Source of the DNA: Casuarina equisetifolia
Taxonomy: Eukaryota > Streptophyta > Magnoliopsida > Fagales > Casuarinaceae
NCBI GenBank assembly: GCA_028551475.1
Contig: CM052355.1
Location: forward strand, 22,843,580 to 22,907,579
Reading direction: 5' to 3'
DNA: 64,000 nt
The stretch's first letter is position 1. The number at the start of each line of letters is the position of its first letter. The position numbers and the translations under genes were made by a program. Of the stretch, positions 1 through 12,663 are shown piece after piece. The notes under the pieces were generated by a model. It was not told where the DNA came from and searched no databases. It worked only from the letters and a program-made list of their open reading frames with translations.

Positions 1-1340
1 CATAAGATGACTTTGCACATCCACAAGGCCTATCACTACCTAGTGAGCAAGACTATTGAATTCCAATCAAGAAGGAAGACAAGCCTATATTAGTTCACCT
101 CTATAGATACCCACACTTCCAAAAGTTGGAAATTGAATGCATAGTAGTGGAACTTCTTACCTTTAGTGTAATCCGACCAAGTACAAGTCCCTATTCATTG
201 TTAGTGTTGTTAGTCAAGAAGGGAGACAACTCTTGGAAGGTGTACATTGATTACCAAGCTTTAAACCAACTAACAGTCTAAGACAAATTTCCAATTCTCA
301 TTATCAATAAGTTGTTGGATGGATTGCATAATGCTAAGTATTTTTCAAATCTAAACCTCCAATTTAGCTACCACCAAATTAAAATGAATTCAAGTGAGTT
401 GGCTAAGATGGCTAAAATGCATAACAATAGTTTTAAGCTCTTAGTGATGCCTTTTTACATTATGAATGTGCTATGCACCTTCCAATTAGTGATGAATGTT
501 GTGCTTAAGGAGCAACTCCATAAATTAGTGTTGGTTTTCTTCAATAATACCCTAATCTAGTTTCAAATTGGATGAATCATTTACATTACCTCTGAGTTAC
601 CTAGGGTTTTGTCAAAAACCAAACCAAACAACATGTATGTCAATGTCAAACCTATAGCTCCCCTGGGATTCATGTAGTTGCATCTATTACCTAGCCAAAT
701 ATTAATCTTCGTAATTGCATCTAGTATTCTAGCTTCCTGTGATAAGAACTCAATTTGACTAATTGTGGATCAATTGTTCAAATATACTAGGTTAATTCTA
801 AATCACACCCATATACATTGGCATTGATTACCCAGATTTTCTTTAATGAAGTTTTCAAATTTTATGGTATGCATCAATCAATTATTTATGATAAGGGAGC
901 CACTTTTATGGCATTCTTTTGGAAGGAATCATTCTAGTTGCAAGGAATTTGCTTCAAATTCTCTTTTCCTAGTCAGACCAATGGGAAAAATAAGGTCATG
1001 AACCACTCAAAGGAGAAGTACTTAAGGTTTTTTACCAAAGATAAGCCAAAGGAATGGCGAAGGTAGATTGCATGGTATAAATATTGCTATAATATAGGTG
1101 TACATGGCTATACCAAGAAGACCACGTATGGATTGGTTAATGGTAGATTACCTCCAACATTATTGTAATACATTTTCCACGATACCTATCATGTATAAAA
1201 AAGCAACCATGACCACTTCATGATGCAACCACAATTTGACGTTCACACGTCTAGCACACACCATCAACCCTCCAAGCAAGTGTCCTAAGGCCAAGAACAA
1301 AGAAAAGATGGCATCACTTCAAGATGTTTATTTGTAGTTT
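1..1340 (+). pseudogene. Decayed Ty3/gypsy pol (RT and integrase) remnant
   Basis: This is a broken pol region of a gypsy LTR retrotransposon. Around 90-570 the plus-strand translation follows the reverse transcriptase N-terminal half: the IRPSTSPYS-like and VKKGDNSWKVYIDY blocks, then FSNLNLQFSYHQIKM. The longest open piece is 312-560. The catalytic box reads FFNN, where the family has F/YFDD, so both metal-binding aspartates are replaced. Around 840-1180 an integrase core is recognisable from a YDKGATF block and a TNG block, with several stops. RNase H and most of the integrase N-terminus are missing between these pieces, so there has been internal loss. The 5' part lies outside the window. 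It is a fossil and cannot encode active enzyme. Confidence 0.8.
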
Positions 1341-1534
1341 AATATGATAGTATAACTATGTGACAATTTGATTAAATAATTACTATAGATAGCAAATGTG
1401 TAGTCTTTTATAAGACGATAAGTGAACTATATGTTACATAATTAAGTATGCTAGAAACCTAACTACCATGAGTGATTACCATGGAAGTTACCTTGTGTGG
1501 TTTGTGCTCAAAAATGGAAGAAAGGAAGGAGATT

Positions 1535-1934
1535 TGTTGGAGATACAATTGTATATTTGTTATTACTCCTTGTTTATATGGCTTGATATTCTTACCATGT
1601 AGCAAGGTTTCCTTAGAGGAATTATTTATGTGTATAACAAGCAAATATTTTCCTTTATTGCTTATATTATTTCCATTACAATTAGTCTTTATATTATAAA
1701 AGGACAAGCATTGTACATTCTTTGTCAAGAAAGTAATACATAGAAATTTCCTAACTTTATGTCTTTCTTCCTTATTCCTTCGTGACAAGATGCAAGCAAA
1801 TCAGAAAATTTTGAAATGTGTTTTTTATGGGATCTGTTTCCTTTATATAGAAATGAAGCCTTGTTTAGGCATTTTCCTATTGTTTCACTTAGTGTTTGTG
1901 AGTTTTCCTTGTGGTTCAAACTTGTCTAATAGTC
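1535..1934 (+). repeat. 3' LTR of the left-edge gypsy remnant (approximate right end)
   Basis: A purine-rich tract (about 1512-1534, ending GGAAGGAGAT) precedes a TGTTGGAG start, the usual polypurine tract to 3' LTR junction of a plus-strand element. A TATA-like stretch, TATATTATAAAAGG, lies near 1690. The right end is set only by where the oppositely oriented copia gag begins, so it is uncertain. No second copy of this LTR was seen in the window. Confidence 0.45.
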
Positions 1935-1959
1935 AAGAAAGGTAAGAAAAAATATTATG

Positions 1960-3880
1960 AGTACTTTTTAGGAGTGGATCCTTTGCTTAGAAGACACCGT
2001 TACCATATCTTTAACTTATACACATTCCACTACTAGGTATCATTATGCCTTTTGGCACCTATATTTTTTTAATCATAAAACTTCTACTTGCCTTCAATGG
2101 ACATTTATCAATGGAATGAAAAATATATTTACAATATATGCATTTTTCATACAAAGAAGTCATGCATTTTTTCTTTTCAAAGAATCTAGTAAAAGTTTTT
2201 ACATTTTCATTTGATCTATAACCTATACCAACTTTATCATACATGCCTTGTTGTGTTTGTAATATCTTTTTAGTATGGCATTACCACTAGCAAACTTGTT
2301 TAGCAAACATGTTGAATTATCTAGCTTGTTTTCAAGCTCTTTTCTTAAGCATTCAACGATGGATAACTTTATATTTAAAGAATCAATTTCATTCTTCATA
2401 TGCTCAAGCTTTTCATCCAAATCAAAACATATAGACATGTTATCATTCATTTTAGATTTGTTTCCATGAGATAAAATTGTTTCTTTAAGCTCTTTGATTT
2501 CAAGTTTCATGCTTGAATTTTTCACTAATAATTAGCTCATTTTGTTTATTCATTTTCTCATATTATTCTACCACCAAACTTAATTTCTTTAGGTAACATT
2601 CAAGCTCATTCTTTTCAAATTGCATGCTGGACATTCTTTTAATGCTTTATTTTCATATTTTAACTCATGTAATCTATCAACTACTTCATTGAATCTATCA
2701 TTTAACTCATTAAATAAAGCACAATCTTGATATTAGATGTATTTACCTTATAGTCATCATAACCCTCTATTCCCATGAAGCATTGAAAGTTTCTTTCTCC
2801 TCTTCTTCATTTGAGGATAAGCTATCTTATTCCTAAATAGGCATAGATTCATTTTTTTTTTCAGCATATCTTTCTACTCCCATGAAGCATACATTTGTTG
2901 TCTCTACCACTTCTTCATCCGAAGATGAGTCATCATCCCAAGTAACCACCAATGCTTTCTTTTTAAACTTTTTGTCCTTCTTTACCTCTAAAGTTAGGCA
3001 GTTTGCTCTTATATGATCTAGTTTTTTGCGCTTAAAGCAAAGATCATCAGTAGCCTTATTGCATTCTTACCTTTTACTTCATAAAACTTCTTTATTTTTC
3101 GAGTAAGCAAGGCAACATCCTTATCAGAATTAGAATTATCATATCATTTATAGTAGTCTTAAAAGTAATATTTTTATCTACTTTCTTAGATTCTTCTTTA
3201 TCCTTAATTCTCTTATTAATTTGAAGCTCATATGTTAGTAGAGATCCTATCAATTCTTCTAGCTTTATTGTATTCAAATTATTGGCTTTTTCTATGGTAG
3301 TTTTTTTAACATCCTAACTCTCATCCAAACATGCTAAAATCTTTTTAACTAATTTCTTATTTGGATTGGCCTTTCCTAGCAATGTAAGTTTAGTAACAAT
3401 ATCAAAAAATCTAGTATACATATTATAAATACTTTCACTTGGTTTCATCATAAACAATTCACAGTTATGAATCAACATGTGAATTTTAGAGTCTTTAACT
3501 TTTCCAGTTTCTTTATGCAAGATCTTTAATTTATCCCAAAGTTCTTTTATTGTTTGACAAGTAGAGATTTTATTATATTTAGATGCAGTCAAACAATAAT
3601 ACAACATAGTCATAGCTTTACCATTTTTCTCCATTTCTTTAGAGACATCATTTGATCAAAGTAAAGGTGATTATTTAGGTATTTCTATTGTTTTGTTTAT
3701 GATTTCCCATGATTTTACATCCTGTCCCATTATGTATATTTTCATTATATTTTTCCAATGGTTATAGTTTGTACCACCAAATATTGGTGTCTATGGAAGG
3801 TTAATATGATAGCCATTTTGGTTATGCAAATCTTAGTAATATTTAACTAAATATGGTTAGATCAAAGATAACCTGGCACC
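1960..3880 (-). pseudogene. SIRE-like Ty1/copia gag pseudogene
   Basis: Read on the minus strand this is the gag half of a copia polyprotein. At 3314-3634 is a UBN2/gag domain with ELWDKLKILHKETGK and MYTRFFDIVTKL blocks. Around 3000-3070 is a decayed CCHC zinc knuckle ending in HIRANC, followed by an acidic WDDDSSSDEE segment. At 2223-2525 is a lysine/glutamate-rich coiled-coil segment, and at 2059-2244 a second Cys/His cluster, CIYCKYIFHSIDKC. The same domain order occurs in the gag of the element at 31.76-40.57 kb. Stops and frameshifts are frequent. Protease and pol are absent: the sequence ends near 1.95 kb against the gypsy LTR. Confidence 0.8.
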
Positions 3881-3889
3881 AACACCACT

Positions 3890-5313
3890 TGTTGGATCTT
3901 ATAGCAACCTAAGAGGGGGAGGGGGGGGCAGGGGGTGGGGTTGGTTGTGAATTAGGTTTATAAAAAATTCTTGTCTTTTTCATTTTTCTTATGTAAAGCA
4001 ATCAAGGCAATAAACAATATTATTACAAAAGACAAAGACACAGTCACCTTAGCACCTACTTTACCCTATTCTAGCAACAACCTAAACCACTCCCCCAATC
4101 CTAGTTACAAATTCTCTCCCTAAGAATTTCAACAATAAGTAACAATTAAGTATAAATTTCAAATTTCACTTCTGTAAGATATAATTTCAAGTTTAAAAGC
4201 TTTAAACAAGTGTTAGAGACTTAATACATAATGATATGGACAAAAGCCCTAAATTCACATAAACCCTAGCATTGTTCACTCATATGAAAGTATATGAGTC
4301 AAAAAGTAATCTAATTTCCTAATAGGTGTATGAAAGCATTAATAAGCTTAGAATATAATCATCAAAATGAATAACCAATTTTGTGAGTTTGAAGAAGCAT
4401 GAGTGAAGAGTATGAGTTTTAAAAGAAGCTTACTTTTTCTATGGTTTTTGGACCCACCATAATTAATGAGTAATATGCACTTAAGTAAATACAAACAACT
4501 CACATTTTACTCCAAAGAGCCATTTTGACACCTCTAAAGCAAGTCACCTATTTTTCTTGTTGGAGCCCTAATTTTTATTTTCTCTTTCTTCATTTTAAGT
4601 TGTTAAGAGAAGAAGAAGATAAAGCTACATTTTATCTCTAAAACCATTCAAAAACATGCTCCAAAATACCATCATTTCATCCATAACTTAAGTGATTAAA
4701 TTGGAGCATCATGGACCCAAAAAAGGGTCAAACTCGAGTCTCACTCAAATCTTCATAAAATCTCTTCAATCTTGAAGCAAATCATTATAGGTGCTTTATA
4801 GATAGATAGATCAACTTATTCTCTTCAAAAGCCCTTTGATTTCAGCTTTTGAAACTTTTTAATCTACTTCTAATTTCTATTTTAAGTAGTGGTCATGAAC
4901 TCAAAGAATACCTTAATTTTTTCAATTTAATCCTTTTTGAGTAGTGGGTCTTTGATTTTTTTTTTTTCCACACAAATGTTCCCCTCTCTATTAGCTTTCC
5001 AATGACATAATTTTCAACTTGAATGAAGTAGTTTCCAGCAATCAATTTAAGCTTTTAGGTGGTGGCAACGTTAAATAGCATTTCTGGGTTGTGTGGGTTA
5101 CAAGCACGGGTCACTTAATCACGTCACATGTTACACCTTGGATCTAGGTCGTGTACACACTGGGTTTGAATTTGTGCGGGCTTGATTGCATCTGGGCTCA
5201 TTTGTTCATAGGTCATGCATAAGGGTCGCGCCTTTGGATTGGGTTACACACATTAGGCTTCACCAATTTGGGCTTATGATTTATTTACTCATTTTCCTGA
5301 AAAATTGATCCAA
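3890..5313 (-). repeat. 5' LTR of the SIRE-like gag element
   Basis: The segment starts TGTTGGATC and ends GATCCAACA on the plus strand, giving 9-bp inverted ends typical of LTRs. Directly left of it, on the minus strand, is a decayed initiator-tRNA primer site (AGTGGTGTTGGTGCCAGG, about 3872-3889), so this is the 5' LTR of the minus-strand gag at 1.96-3.88 kb. It is about 1.4 kb, long for copia but normal for SIRE-type elements. No coding capacity was recognised. Confidence 0.65.
3914..3940 (+). other. G-quadruplex-forming G tracts inside an LTR
   Basis: Four runs of G (5, 8, 5 and 4) are separated by loops of one or two bases. This satisfies the usual sequence rule for an intramolecular G-quadruplex. 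It sits about 25 bp inside the LTR edge. Confidence 0.6.
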
Positions 5314-5469
5314 CATTAGTTTTCTAATAAAATACCCATTAAATAATCAAACAATGATTTTAATTGTAATATTCTCATATTATAATTCCATTTTTTTCAT
5401 TATCAAAATGTTGATGTATTCTAATATCATTAAAATATATTCCAATAGTAAGATTAACAAAGTAATTGA

Positions 5470-5690
5470 AGAATTCATTTGGCCCATTTCTTTCCATAAG
5501 GTCATCCACCATAGGGGCCTAAGTCATGTTCTCTCATCCCTATTACTCACAAAGCATCCTAAACCAATTTTGTGCCATTCTTAACAAGTTCCAAGAGGCC
5601 AAGTAGACCTATCTACTTCCATCATGTTGTGGAACTCAAAGTAATGCTTTGCTCTACATATCCACTCCATCGGTCCTTTTAATTGAGTGT
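5470..5690 (-). pseudogene. Possible Ty3/gypsy gag fragment
   Basis: On the minus strand one frame reads MEWICRAKHYFEFHNMMEVD, resembling the start of the retrotransposon gag domain (aromatic W..RA..YF.FH followed by a D/E-rich turn). It then meets a stop and loses frame. It lies between the LTR ending at 5313 and the copia element starting at 5851. The resemblance is short and could be chance. A translated search against gypsy gag proteins would decide. Confidence 0.35.
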
Positions 5691-5850
5691 AAATGGTTTT
5701 TTAATTGGTATGACAAAAGGTTTGTCAACTAAATAATGCCAATTGATGTCCAAAGCATGAATTATTTTTATATGTAATGTTTACACATAAGACTTCCATT
5801 TGCATTATATTTCAATTTCCTTGGAAATGCATTTAGATGATAATAGATAC

Positions 5851-6097
5851 ATTAAGATTAAGAAACACGTTTGAGGAACCAAAATTGAAGCATGAATTTG
5901 GAAAAGCTCTATTCTTGATTTCTTGATTTCTTGATTAAGGTAGAAAAAACCCTAATTACATAATATACATATCGACGGTCATTTACCTGATTATAGGCTT
6001 GGGTTTATCAAGACTAAACCTAACAAATAATTGACTAAATAAATAAGGCTCACTATAACATACATGGCACAATAATAATATAATTTACAACTTAATA
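5851..6097 (-). repeat. 3' LTR of the split copia element
   Basis: It aligns along its whole length with 14726-14978, sharing for example the AAGCATGAAT, CTTGATTTCTTGATTAAG and GGCTTGGGTTTATCA blocks. A polypurine tract follows on the plus strand at 6098-6110. Confidence 0.75.
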
Positions 6098-9000
6098 GCC
6101 CTCCTTAAGTTGGTGATTTGTACAAATCAAATACATCAAGCTTGCAAGGAAGATACTATGTTGTTGACCACATAAGGCCTTAGTTAACAAATTTGCAGGT
6201 TGTTCATGTGTGCGGATACTATAAGTCTAAATCAAGCCTTTTCATTGCTTCTCAAGAATGAAGTGATAATCGATCTCTATATGCTTGGTACATTCATGAA
6301 AGATAGGGTTGTTAGCAATATTGTCACAATACAAGGAGATAAGCCAAGAAACAAACACCTATAAGTCACTAAGAAGGCCATGTACCAAATAATTTCACAG
6401 ACAACTGTAGCCATAGCTCGATATTCTACCTCAGATGATGATTGGGAAACCATGGCTTGTTTCTTGGTCTTCCAAGAGATTAAAGAACCCTCTAACTTTG
6501 TGTAAAAATGTAAGGGAGCATCGAGACATGAGACAAACCACCAAATCAAAATCACAAAAACTAGTAATCTAAAAGTCTTTTTCAAAAGGCATGAAGATTC
6601 CTAATCTTGGAGTACCCTTCAAATATTTAACCACTTTCATAGTCATATTCATGTGTGAAGTTTTTAAAGAATGCATGAACTAACTAAGTACTTGAACAAG
6701 ATAGTTGATGTTAGGCCAAGTATGGGTAAGATAGATTAAATGCCCACGAAGGCATTGTTATGGAGCTAGATCTACCAATGGAGGATCATCGATAGGAACT
6801 AGTGTGCTAGCATCATAGTCTAAAGAAGTTATCTTTAGATTTTGATCCATAGGAATCTTGCATGGTTTAGCTCTAGATAGTCCAACTTCAAAAACCAACA
6901 CTAATGTATATTTGTGATGATTGAGACAAATGCCACTCTCTGATCGAGGAATCTTAATCCCAAGGAAAAAATTGGGTTGCCCTAATCCTTCATGGGAAAT
7001 CTAAAGTAGAGATGTATTTTACCTAAGTAATAACCTCATCATTGTTACCGGTAAGAAGCATATCATCAACATAAATTAGAATAACAACAACAGTGGACCC
7101 ATGCCAAAGTGTAAACAAAACATAATCATGCCAAGATTGCTTAAAACCAACTTTAAGACTAGCAATAGTAAATTTGGCATACTTAAGTCCATATATGGAC
7201 TTTTTCATAAAGCATGAAGATTCCTAATCCTAGAGTACCCTTCAAATATTTAACCACTTTCATAGCCATATTCATGTGTGAAGTTTTTAAAGAATGCATG
7301 AACTGACTAAGTACTTGGACAAGATAGTTGATGTTAGGCCAAGTATGGGTAAGGTAGATTATATGGACTTAAATGGACAACAAACCTTCAGTTGACCTAT
7401 GGTGGAAGTCTGAATCCCTAAAGGCAAAGACATGTAGACCTTTTCATGTAAGTCTTTGTGGAGAAATACATTGTGAACATCCATATGATGAAGTGGCCAA
7501 TGAAACATGAAGGTCAATACCATGATACATCCAACAATCACCATCTTGGCCACAGGTGAAAAAGTCTCCTTATAATCAATATCATATTATTAGGAGTATC
7601 CTTTAGCCACAAGACGAGCTTTATATCTTTTAATGGATCCATTAGCACAATATTTCACCTTATAAACCCATCGACCAACTTCCACATTTAATTAGCCTAG
7701 TGTATGGAGTTTACTAGCCATAACATCTACCCATTGGGGATCATGAACTGTCTCATGATAGTAATATGGCTCTCGAATGGAAGAAATTGATGCAATGAAA
7801 GCTTAATGTGTGGAAGATAAGTTATCAAGGGTCACAAATTGGGAGATAAAATATGGTATGGTCCAATAACCCACCGAATGGGTTTCATTAGACTTAAAAG
7901 CTATATGATTGTAATGATAATCCTGGGTTCAAATGGAAGGTTTAGATGCACGTTGGGAATGTTTGACAGCAGAGGTAATGACTACTAGCAACATCTTAGA
8001 GAGTGGATCAACAGTAGGTGAATCCACATTAGGGGAATTCATAATGGGTGAATCCATAAGCTCAACAGCATATGGCTAAGAGGGAGATCGATCCTCAAGT
8101 GGTAAAAAAGATGATGACTCGACTGGGACATCAAGTGAGGAAGGGACATTGAGAATGGTAAGCCTTAATGTTGATGATGTAGAAGGATCCTTAGCTAAAT
8201 CATGTGTTGATTGCATTGAATATGGATCGAGATCCAAAGGAACAAAGGATTAGTCCTCATTGAGTAAGGTGACAAAAGGAGATGACTGGGATAAAACAAA
8301 GGGAAAAATGGACTCATGGAACACAACATCTTGGACAGGGGAAACATTATGTGTGGTAAGGTCAAGGACACGGTAACTCTTTTGGGATGAAGGATATCCT
8401 ATAAACACACATGGTCTAGCATGAGGCACAAATTTGTCCCCACGTGGAACTACCATGACATAGCATAAACACCTCAAAACCTAAAGATGCGAGATACATA
8501 GGGATTTACCAAAGAGAGTGTGAAACATAGTTTTCCCATCTAAGACCGGTGTAGGAAGATAATTAATGATATGAATGGTAGTTAAGACACGTTTGCCCTA
8601 ACAACAATCAAGAATAGTAGCTTGGAACCGTAAAGCCCACACTACATTGAGGAGTATAAACATTAAGCTCTCATGATGGACCCCATAGAGTTGAAGGAAA
8701 GAGATACACTCATGACTAAAGAACTTATATCCATTATCAAAACACAATCTATGAATACCAGTTTGGAACTAGGTTTTAACCATTGTAAAAAAGGAATATA
8801 AGAAATGGAATGCTTGACTTTTGTATCGCATGAGATACACCAAAGTTTCATGTGAAAAATGATCAACAATGGCTAGAAAATAATATGAACCATTATGATT
8901 TAAGGTCCAATAAGGGGACCCCATATGTTAATATGTACCAACTTAAAAATAGACTTTGTACTAGAAGTACAAGATGAAAATGGAAGGCAAGTTTGCTTTG

Positions 9001-9660
9001 TGAAAGGACAAACTAGACAAAAGATGTCAAAGATGCATAACAAGAAGAGTAACCAAAATGACACTACCACAACATTTGTGTATTACGCAAAACATTGTTC
9101 TTAAAAATAGTGTTTGTACACACATTAGCCCTCTTAAGAGCATTACATTCAAAAGGTTTAAAAATTGTAGAAAAAACATTTGTTGTGGCATTTGTTGGAG
9201 ACACTAGATGTTATAAGTGATGCTCAACCTTACCTAACCCTAATACTATCTCAATCAAATGGTCTTGGAAGAAACAAAAGTGTGGGTAAAAGGTAACCTA
9301 ACAAGAATTGTCAAAAGTGAATTTGACAATGAATAAAAGCTTGCAATTAAAAGAAAGCATATATAAGACATCATAAAGTATGAAAGAAGAAAAAATATGA
9401 ACAATCCTAATATAAGTGATAGCCACATTACTTTTATCAGGTAGTTGCCTTTTATGTATATGATCTAATGTTCTCCATGCATGTAAGATCACACATAGTG
9501 GTCACTTGCCCCTGAATCAGTAAGTTAATAAAATAAAGATGAATTTTGCAAAAAAAATACCATACCTGTAAAGTTTTCCATGGGCTCAGTAGGCCCAAAG
9601 TGACTAAGAAGCTGAACCACCTACTGATATTGCTCAAGTGTGAAGGTCTACCTTGTAAGG
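6098..9660 (-). pseudogene. Copia pol pseudogene (protease, integrase, RT, RNase H)
   Basis: Domains run from high to low coordinate. A protease/pre-integrase piece lies at 9298-9664 (a CDLTCMEN-like block after a decayed SGAS motif). Integrase core fragments lie at 8663-8869, with the integrase C-terminal part at 8250-8477 (CVFIGYPSSQKSYRV). Reverse transcriptase is at 7359-7553 and 7023-7208, and the YVDD active site is intact. RNase H is at 6277-6585 (SSSEVEYRAMA). Stops and frameshifts separate every piece. RT is also interrupted by a 160-bp duplicated segment (7202-7363). The element is inactive and old. Confidence 0.85.
7201..7363 (-). repeat. 160-bp duplicate of 6577-6739 inserted in RT
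   Basis: This segment repeats 6577-6739 with only scattered differences (for example TCTTGG against TCCTAG, ATAGTCATA against ATAGCCATA). The 6577-6739 copy is in its normal place, encoding the block between RT and RNase H. The second copy interrupts RT just before its SIYGL motif. ATATGGACTT occurs at both edges of the inserted copy (7193-7202 and 7362-7371). Confidence 0.85.
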
Positions 9661-12330
9661 GCAACTACCTGCACTAGTGTTACATTACTTATAGGAAGTG
9701 ATGGCCGATTGCCAAATTTAGCACTAATTGCATGTGTCAAACCAGTGTTGCCTCTTTTTTTCTTTTAATTCTTGAGCTTATTACGAAACCCAATGAACTG
9801 AAAGAACTTATCCTTGGTGTGTCCTAGTCGACAACAATGTTCATAAAAAGGCCTCAACCCTCTTTGTCTATATCCAATGCTAAAGTAGTGTCTCAAATTA
9901 CCAACTACAATGGAATGACTGTCCCATTGTCTAGTCGCAAACCCCCTCCAAAGGACATGGGGGATTGGACAATAAAAGCATATAAATCAGTCCTCCCATT
10001 GTCAACTTGCAAACTATGTTGATGTTCCTCATTGAAGGGTGGAATAGGCTTACTGTTGGAAGAAGATGTGTTTTGGTTGTGAAAAATTTTATTTATAATA
10101 AAAATTTTAATATCTTAGTGTGCAAACACTGATGTCAAAGAAGTAAAAGGTGTGCAAATTATAATATCAATCAATAATATTATAAAGTAGCCATTTTCCT
10201 ATATTCCTTCATTATACAACTTCATACAAGCCTTGGAGAAATATTTTTGTATGAAATAAGAGCTAAAAAAAATGCTTCATTACTTTGAAGAAAAATGATA
10301 CTTGGTTTTATGTGCTTATAGGTACATGTGTATCAAGGATCAAAGATTATATTATGATGGCTAAAATCATAATATAAGGGCCTAATCATACAAGCTTGAA
10401 GCAAATTTGAGTGAATCTAGTTATAGTTGGTCCAAACTCAAGTAAAGTCATTTATTAGTTGGTCCAAGACCCATATGAAGCAGGCCAAGTCCAAGCTCAC
10501 ATGGTGTTCTACTTATTAAGCTGGACTAAGTCAAAAAGTTCCTAAGGCCTGCAAGTTAAGCCCACATGACTAATTAATCAAACCAAGCCTAAGCTAATCA
10601 GAGTAATGTCGTTTCACTTACATGTGAAACACGACTATTTCACTTATGTTGTGAGAAGGTGACTTAATCAAGTGAAACTATAAAGCCCTAAATCGATGAA
10701 CTACTCTCTCACTTCTCTCTATTGTTGATTCTCCAATGGGAAGTATTCTAAGTTGATAGAAATGTTAAAATGGCTATTTGCTTCATTAATCGTGGTCTCT
10801 ATTGTTGCATGATGGAGATTATATCAAATCTCAATGAGAAAATCACAATAGGAAGATCAGGTTTGAAAAGAAACTTAAGAAAGCTTAAGTTCCTTGAATA
10901 TGCTATAGATTTTCTTTGAGGTTCTTAAAAGCTTTTGCATGAAATACTATTAAGAGATTATGAAAAAGATTAAAGCTATGAAAGCTTATACTTTTGTGAT
11001 TGAGTTCTTCGACCTTTGGTGAAAGCTTGGATCTATGGTGATATTCCTCTACATTCATATTCTTATGAATATTCACTACGAGATTGAGTTGTTTATGTGC
11101 TAATTAAACTTTGATTATCATTTGCACATAAATCACTTTGTAAATATGAAATCCTAACTTTATGATAATTGAGGGTTTCATGATTAGAGCTTGAATTGAC
11201 TTTGTATATCTTCAATTAGCTCTTTGTTAAGCAATATTCCTCACAAATCATATATCGTTAAGGACTTGCTATTGTACTAAGTTTGATTTAACCTTATACT
11301 TGTAACCGAGAACTGTTTAACTCTTTGTGGAAGAGTTAGAAAGTATAGGAGAAAGTTTTCTCCTAACTTTGAAGTAAAGTGAACTTCAACCGATTATGTT
11401 GAATGAGGAAGAAAGTGGAAGTAGGTGACAAGGGCCAAACCACCATGTAAATCTTTATTTCATTGTTTGATCTCATTACTTGTGAATGATTCATTTGATT
11501 GCATGAAAAGTGAGTGAACTTGAATTAGAAGTGAAAAATCTAAGGTTACCAATTCAACACCATTCCCCCCCCTTTTTTTTCTGGGTAAGCCATTAAACCT
11601 TACAATTGTGTGAAGTAATGTTTCTCCTTACTATAGCATACTTTAGTTAAAGCCTAAGAAGAAAAAAACCTAGCCAGATTCTCTCTTTACTACCAACAAA
11701 GCCAAGAAATCACAAGTGTAGTTATTACATTTGCATTTGATAGTCAGCAAACACTTATCCAAGTTGGCCCAAATATTAAAAAGTCGAGAAAAATAATTGG
11801 CTACATATTCTTCCAGTTGTTGCTTGACCTTTCTAATATGTTGTTCCAGATCATACTAGTAAGTACTAGTGATTTTAAATATCTTGTCTCCAACATTTTT
11901 CAAGCAGCACAAGTAGTAGAGCACAAACAAATAGAATTCCTGATCTCGAGAGAAACAAAGTTCATCGATTAAAAAAGCACCACCATGTTACAATTTTCCC
12001 AAAGACTTGCATGTTGGTCATTATTAGTAGGCTTTGGCAACCTTCCATTCACAAGAACAAGTTTGTCCCTAAAACCAAGTGTAATGAGGATCTTATGTCT
12101 CTAAGGTAAATAATTAGTAGATCCCGTGAGAAGTTGAAGGACTAAAAGGGTAATAAAGACATTGCCAGTGGCAGGGAGAGTGAATTTGGTATCTCTGTTA
12201 GATTTGTGATCTTAGAAGACTTATATTGGCCACTCATCATGTTGGAAACAACTAGTGATGAAGGCAATAGCAACAGTGGTAGAAATTGGGTCTTTATAAA
12301 GATACACAACCTACATCATTGAATTTGGTA
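9661..12330 (-). pseudogene. Copia gag, interrupted by solo LTR 10054-11598
   Basis: From 12.33 down to 11.60 kb the minus strand encodes the N-terminal copia gag: a NYLPWRHKILITLGFRDKL-like stretch, a VNGRLPKPT block and a weak UBN2-like tail. The frame is then cut by the LTR. It resumes at 10053 and reaches a CCHC zinc knuckle near 9790-9860 (C..C.LGHTKDKF, final Cys lost). The pentamer CTTAC (minus strand GTAAG) lies on both sides of the inserted LTR. Numerous stops are present. Gag would package the element RNA, but no full-length product is possible here. Confidence 0.7.
10054..11598 (+). repeat. Solo LTR related to the SIRE-like family
   Basis: It starts TGTTGGAAGAAG and shares ordered blocks with the LTRs at 31755, 38874 and 46627. 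These include AAGTAAAAGGTGTGCAAATT near its start (10141-10160), the CGAACTG/TGACTTG-type block near 11.3 kb, a GGGCCAAACCACCATG block near 11.43 kb, and a pyrimidine-rich end near AAGCCATTAAAC. No internal retroelement sequence is attached. CTTAC flanks both sides (10049-10053, 11599-11603) if the right end is put at 11598; the end does not show a clean CA, so the boundary may be off by a few bases. Confidence 0.7.
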
Positions 12331-12404
12331 GGGATCCAATTAAAAGACCCAAACTTATGTATGCAATTAAGAGTTTAAGCCCAAACCATTAAAACACATG
12401 TTTT

Positions 12405-12600
12405 GTTTAATGAAATGGTGTACTTTAAAGCTTAGTGAAATGGTATGCTAAAGGCTTTAGTGAAATGGTGTGCTGAAGCTTAGTGAAATGATATGCTAAA
12501 GGCTTAGTGAAATGGTGCACTTGAAGGCTTAGTGAAATGGTGTGCATAACCATTTAATGAAACAGTGCACTAAGACCGCTTAATAAAAATGGTTTGTCTA
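12405..12600 (+). repeat. Minisatellite of about 25 bp, eight degenerate units
   Basis: The unit is close to CTTAGTGAAATGGTGTGCT plus 5-6 bases. Units diverge mainly at two or three positions, and the last two are the most decayed. The array lies in the untranslated leader of the split copia element, between its gag start and the inserted LTR at 12664. Confidence 0.85.
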
Positions 12601-12663
12601 GAGTTCACAAGAAAACAAGTCACAAATCATATACATACATGAGTAGAGACCCGATTAGATGAT

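Noticed and set aside
12405-12600. Regular 25-bp repeats considered as a CRISPR array
   Set aside because: Units are contiguous and degenerate with no unique spacers, and the DNA is from a plant nucleus.
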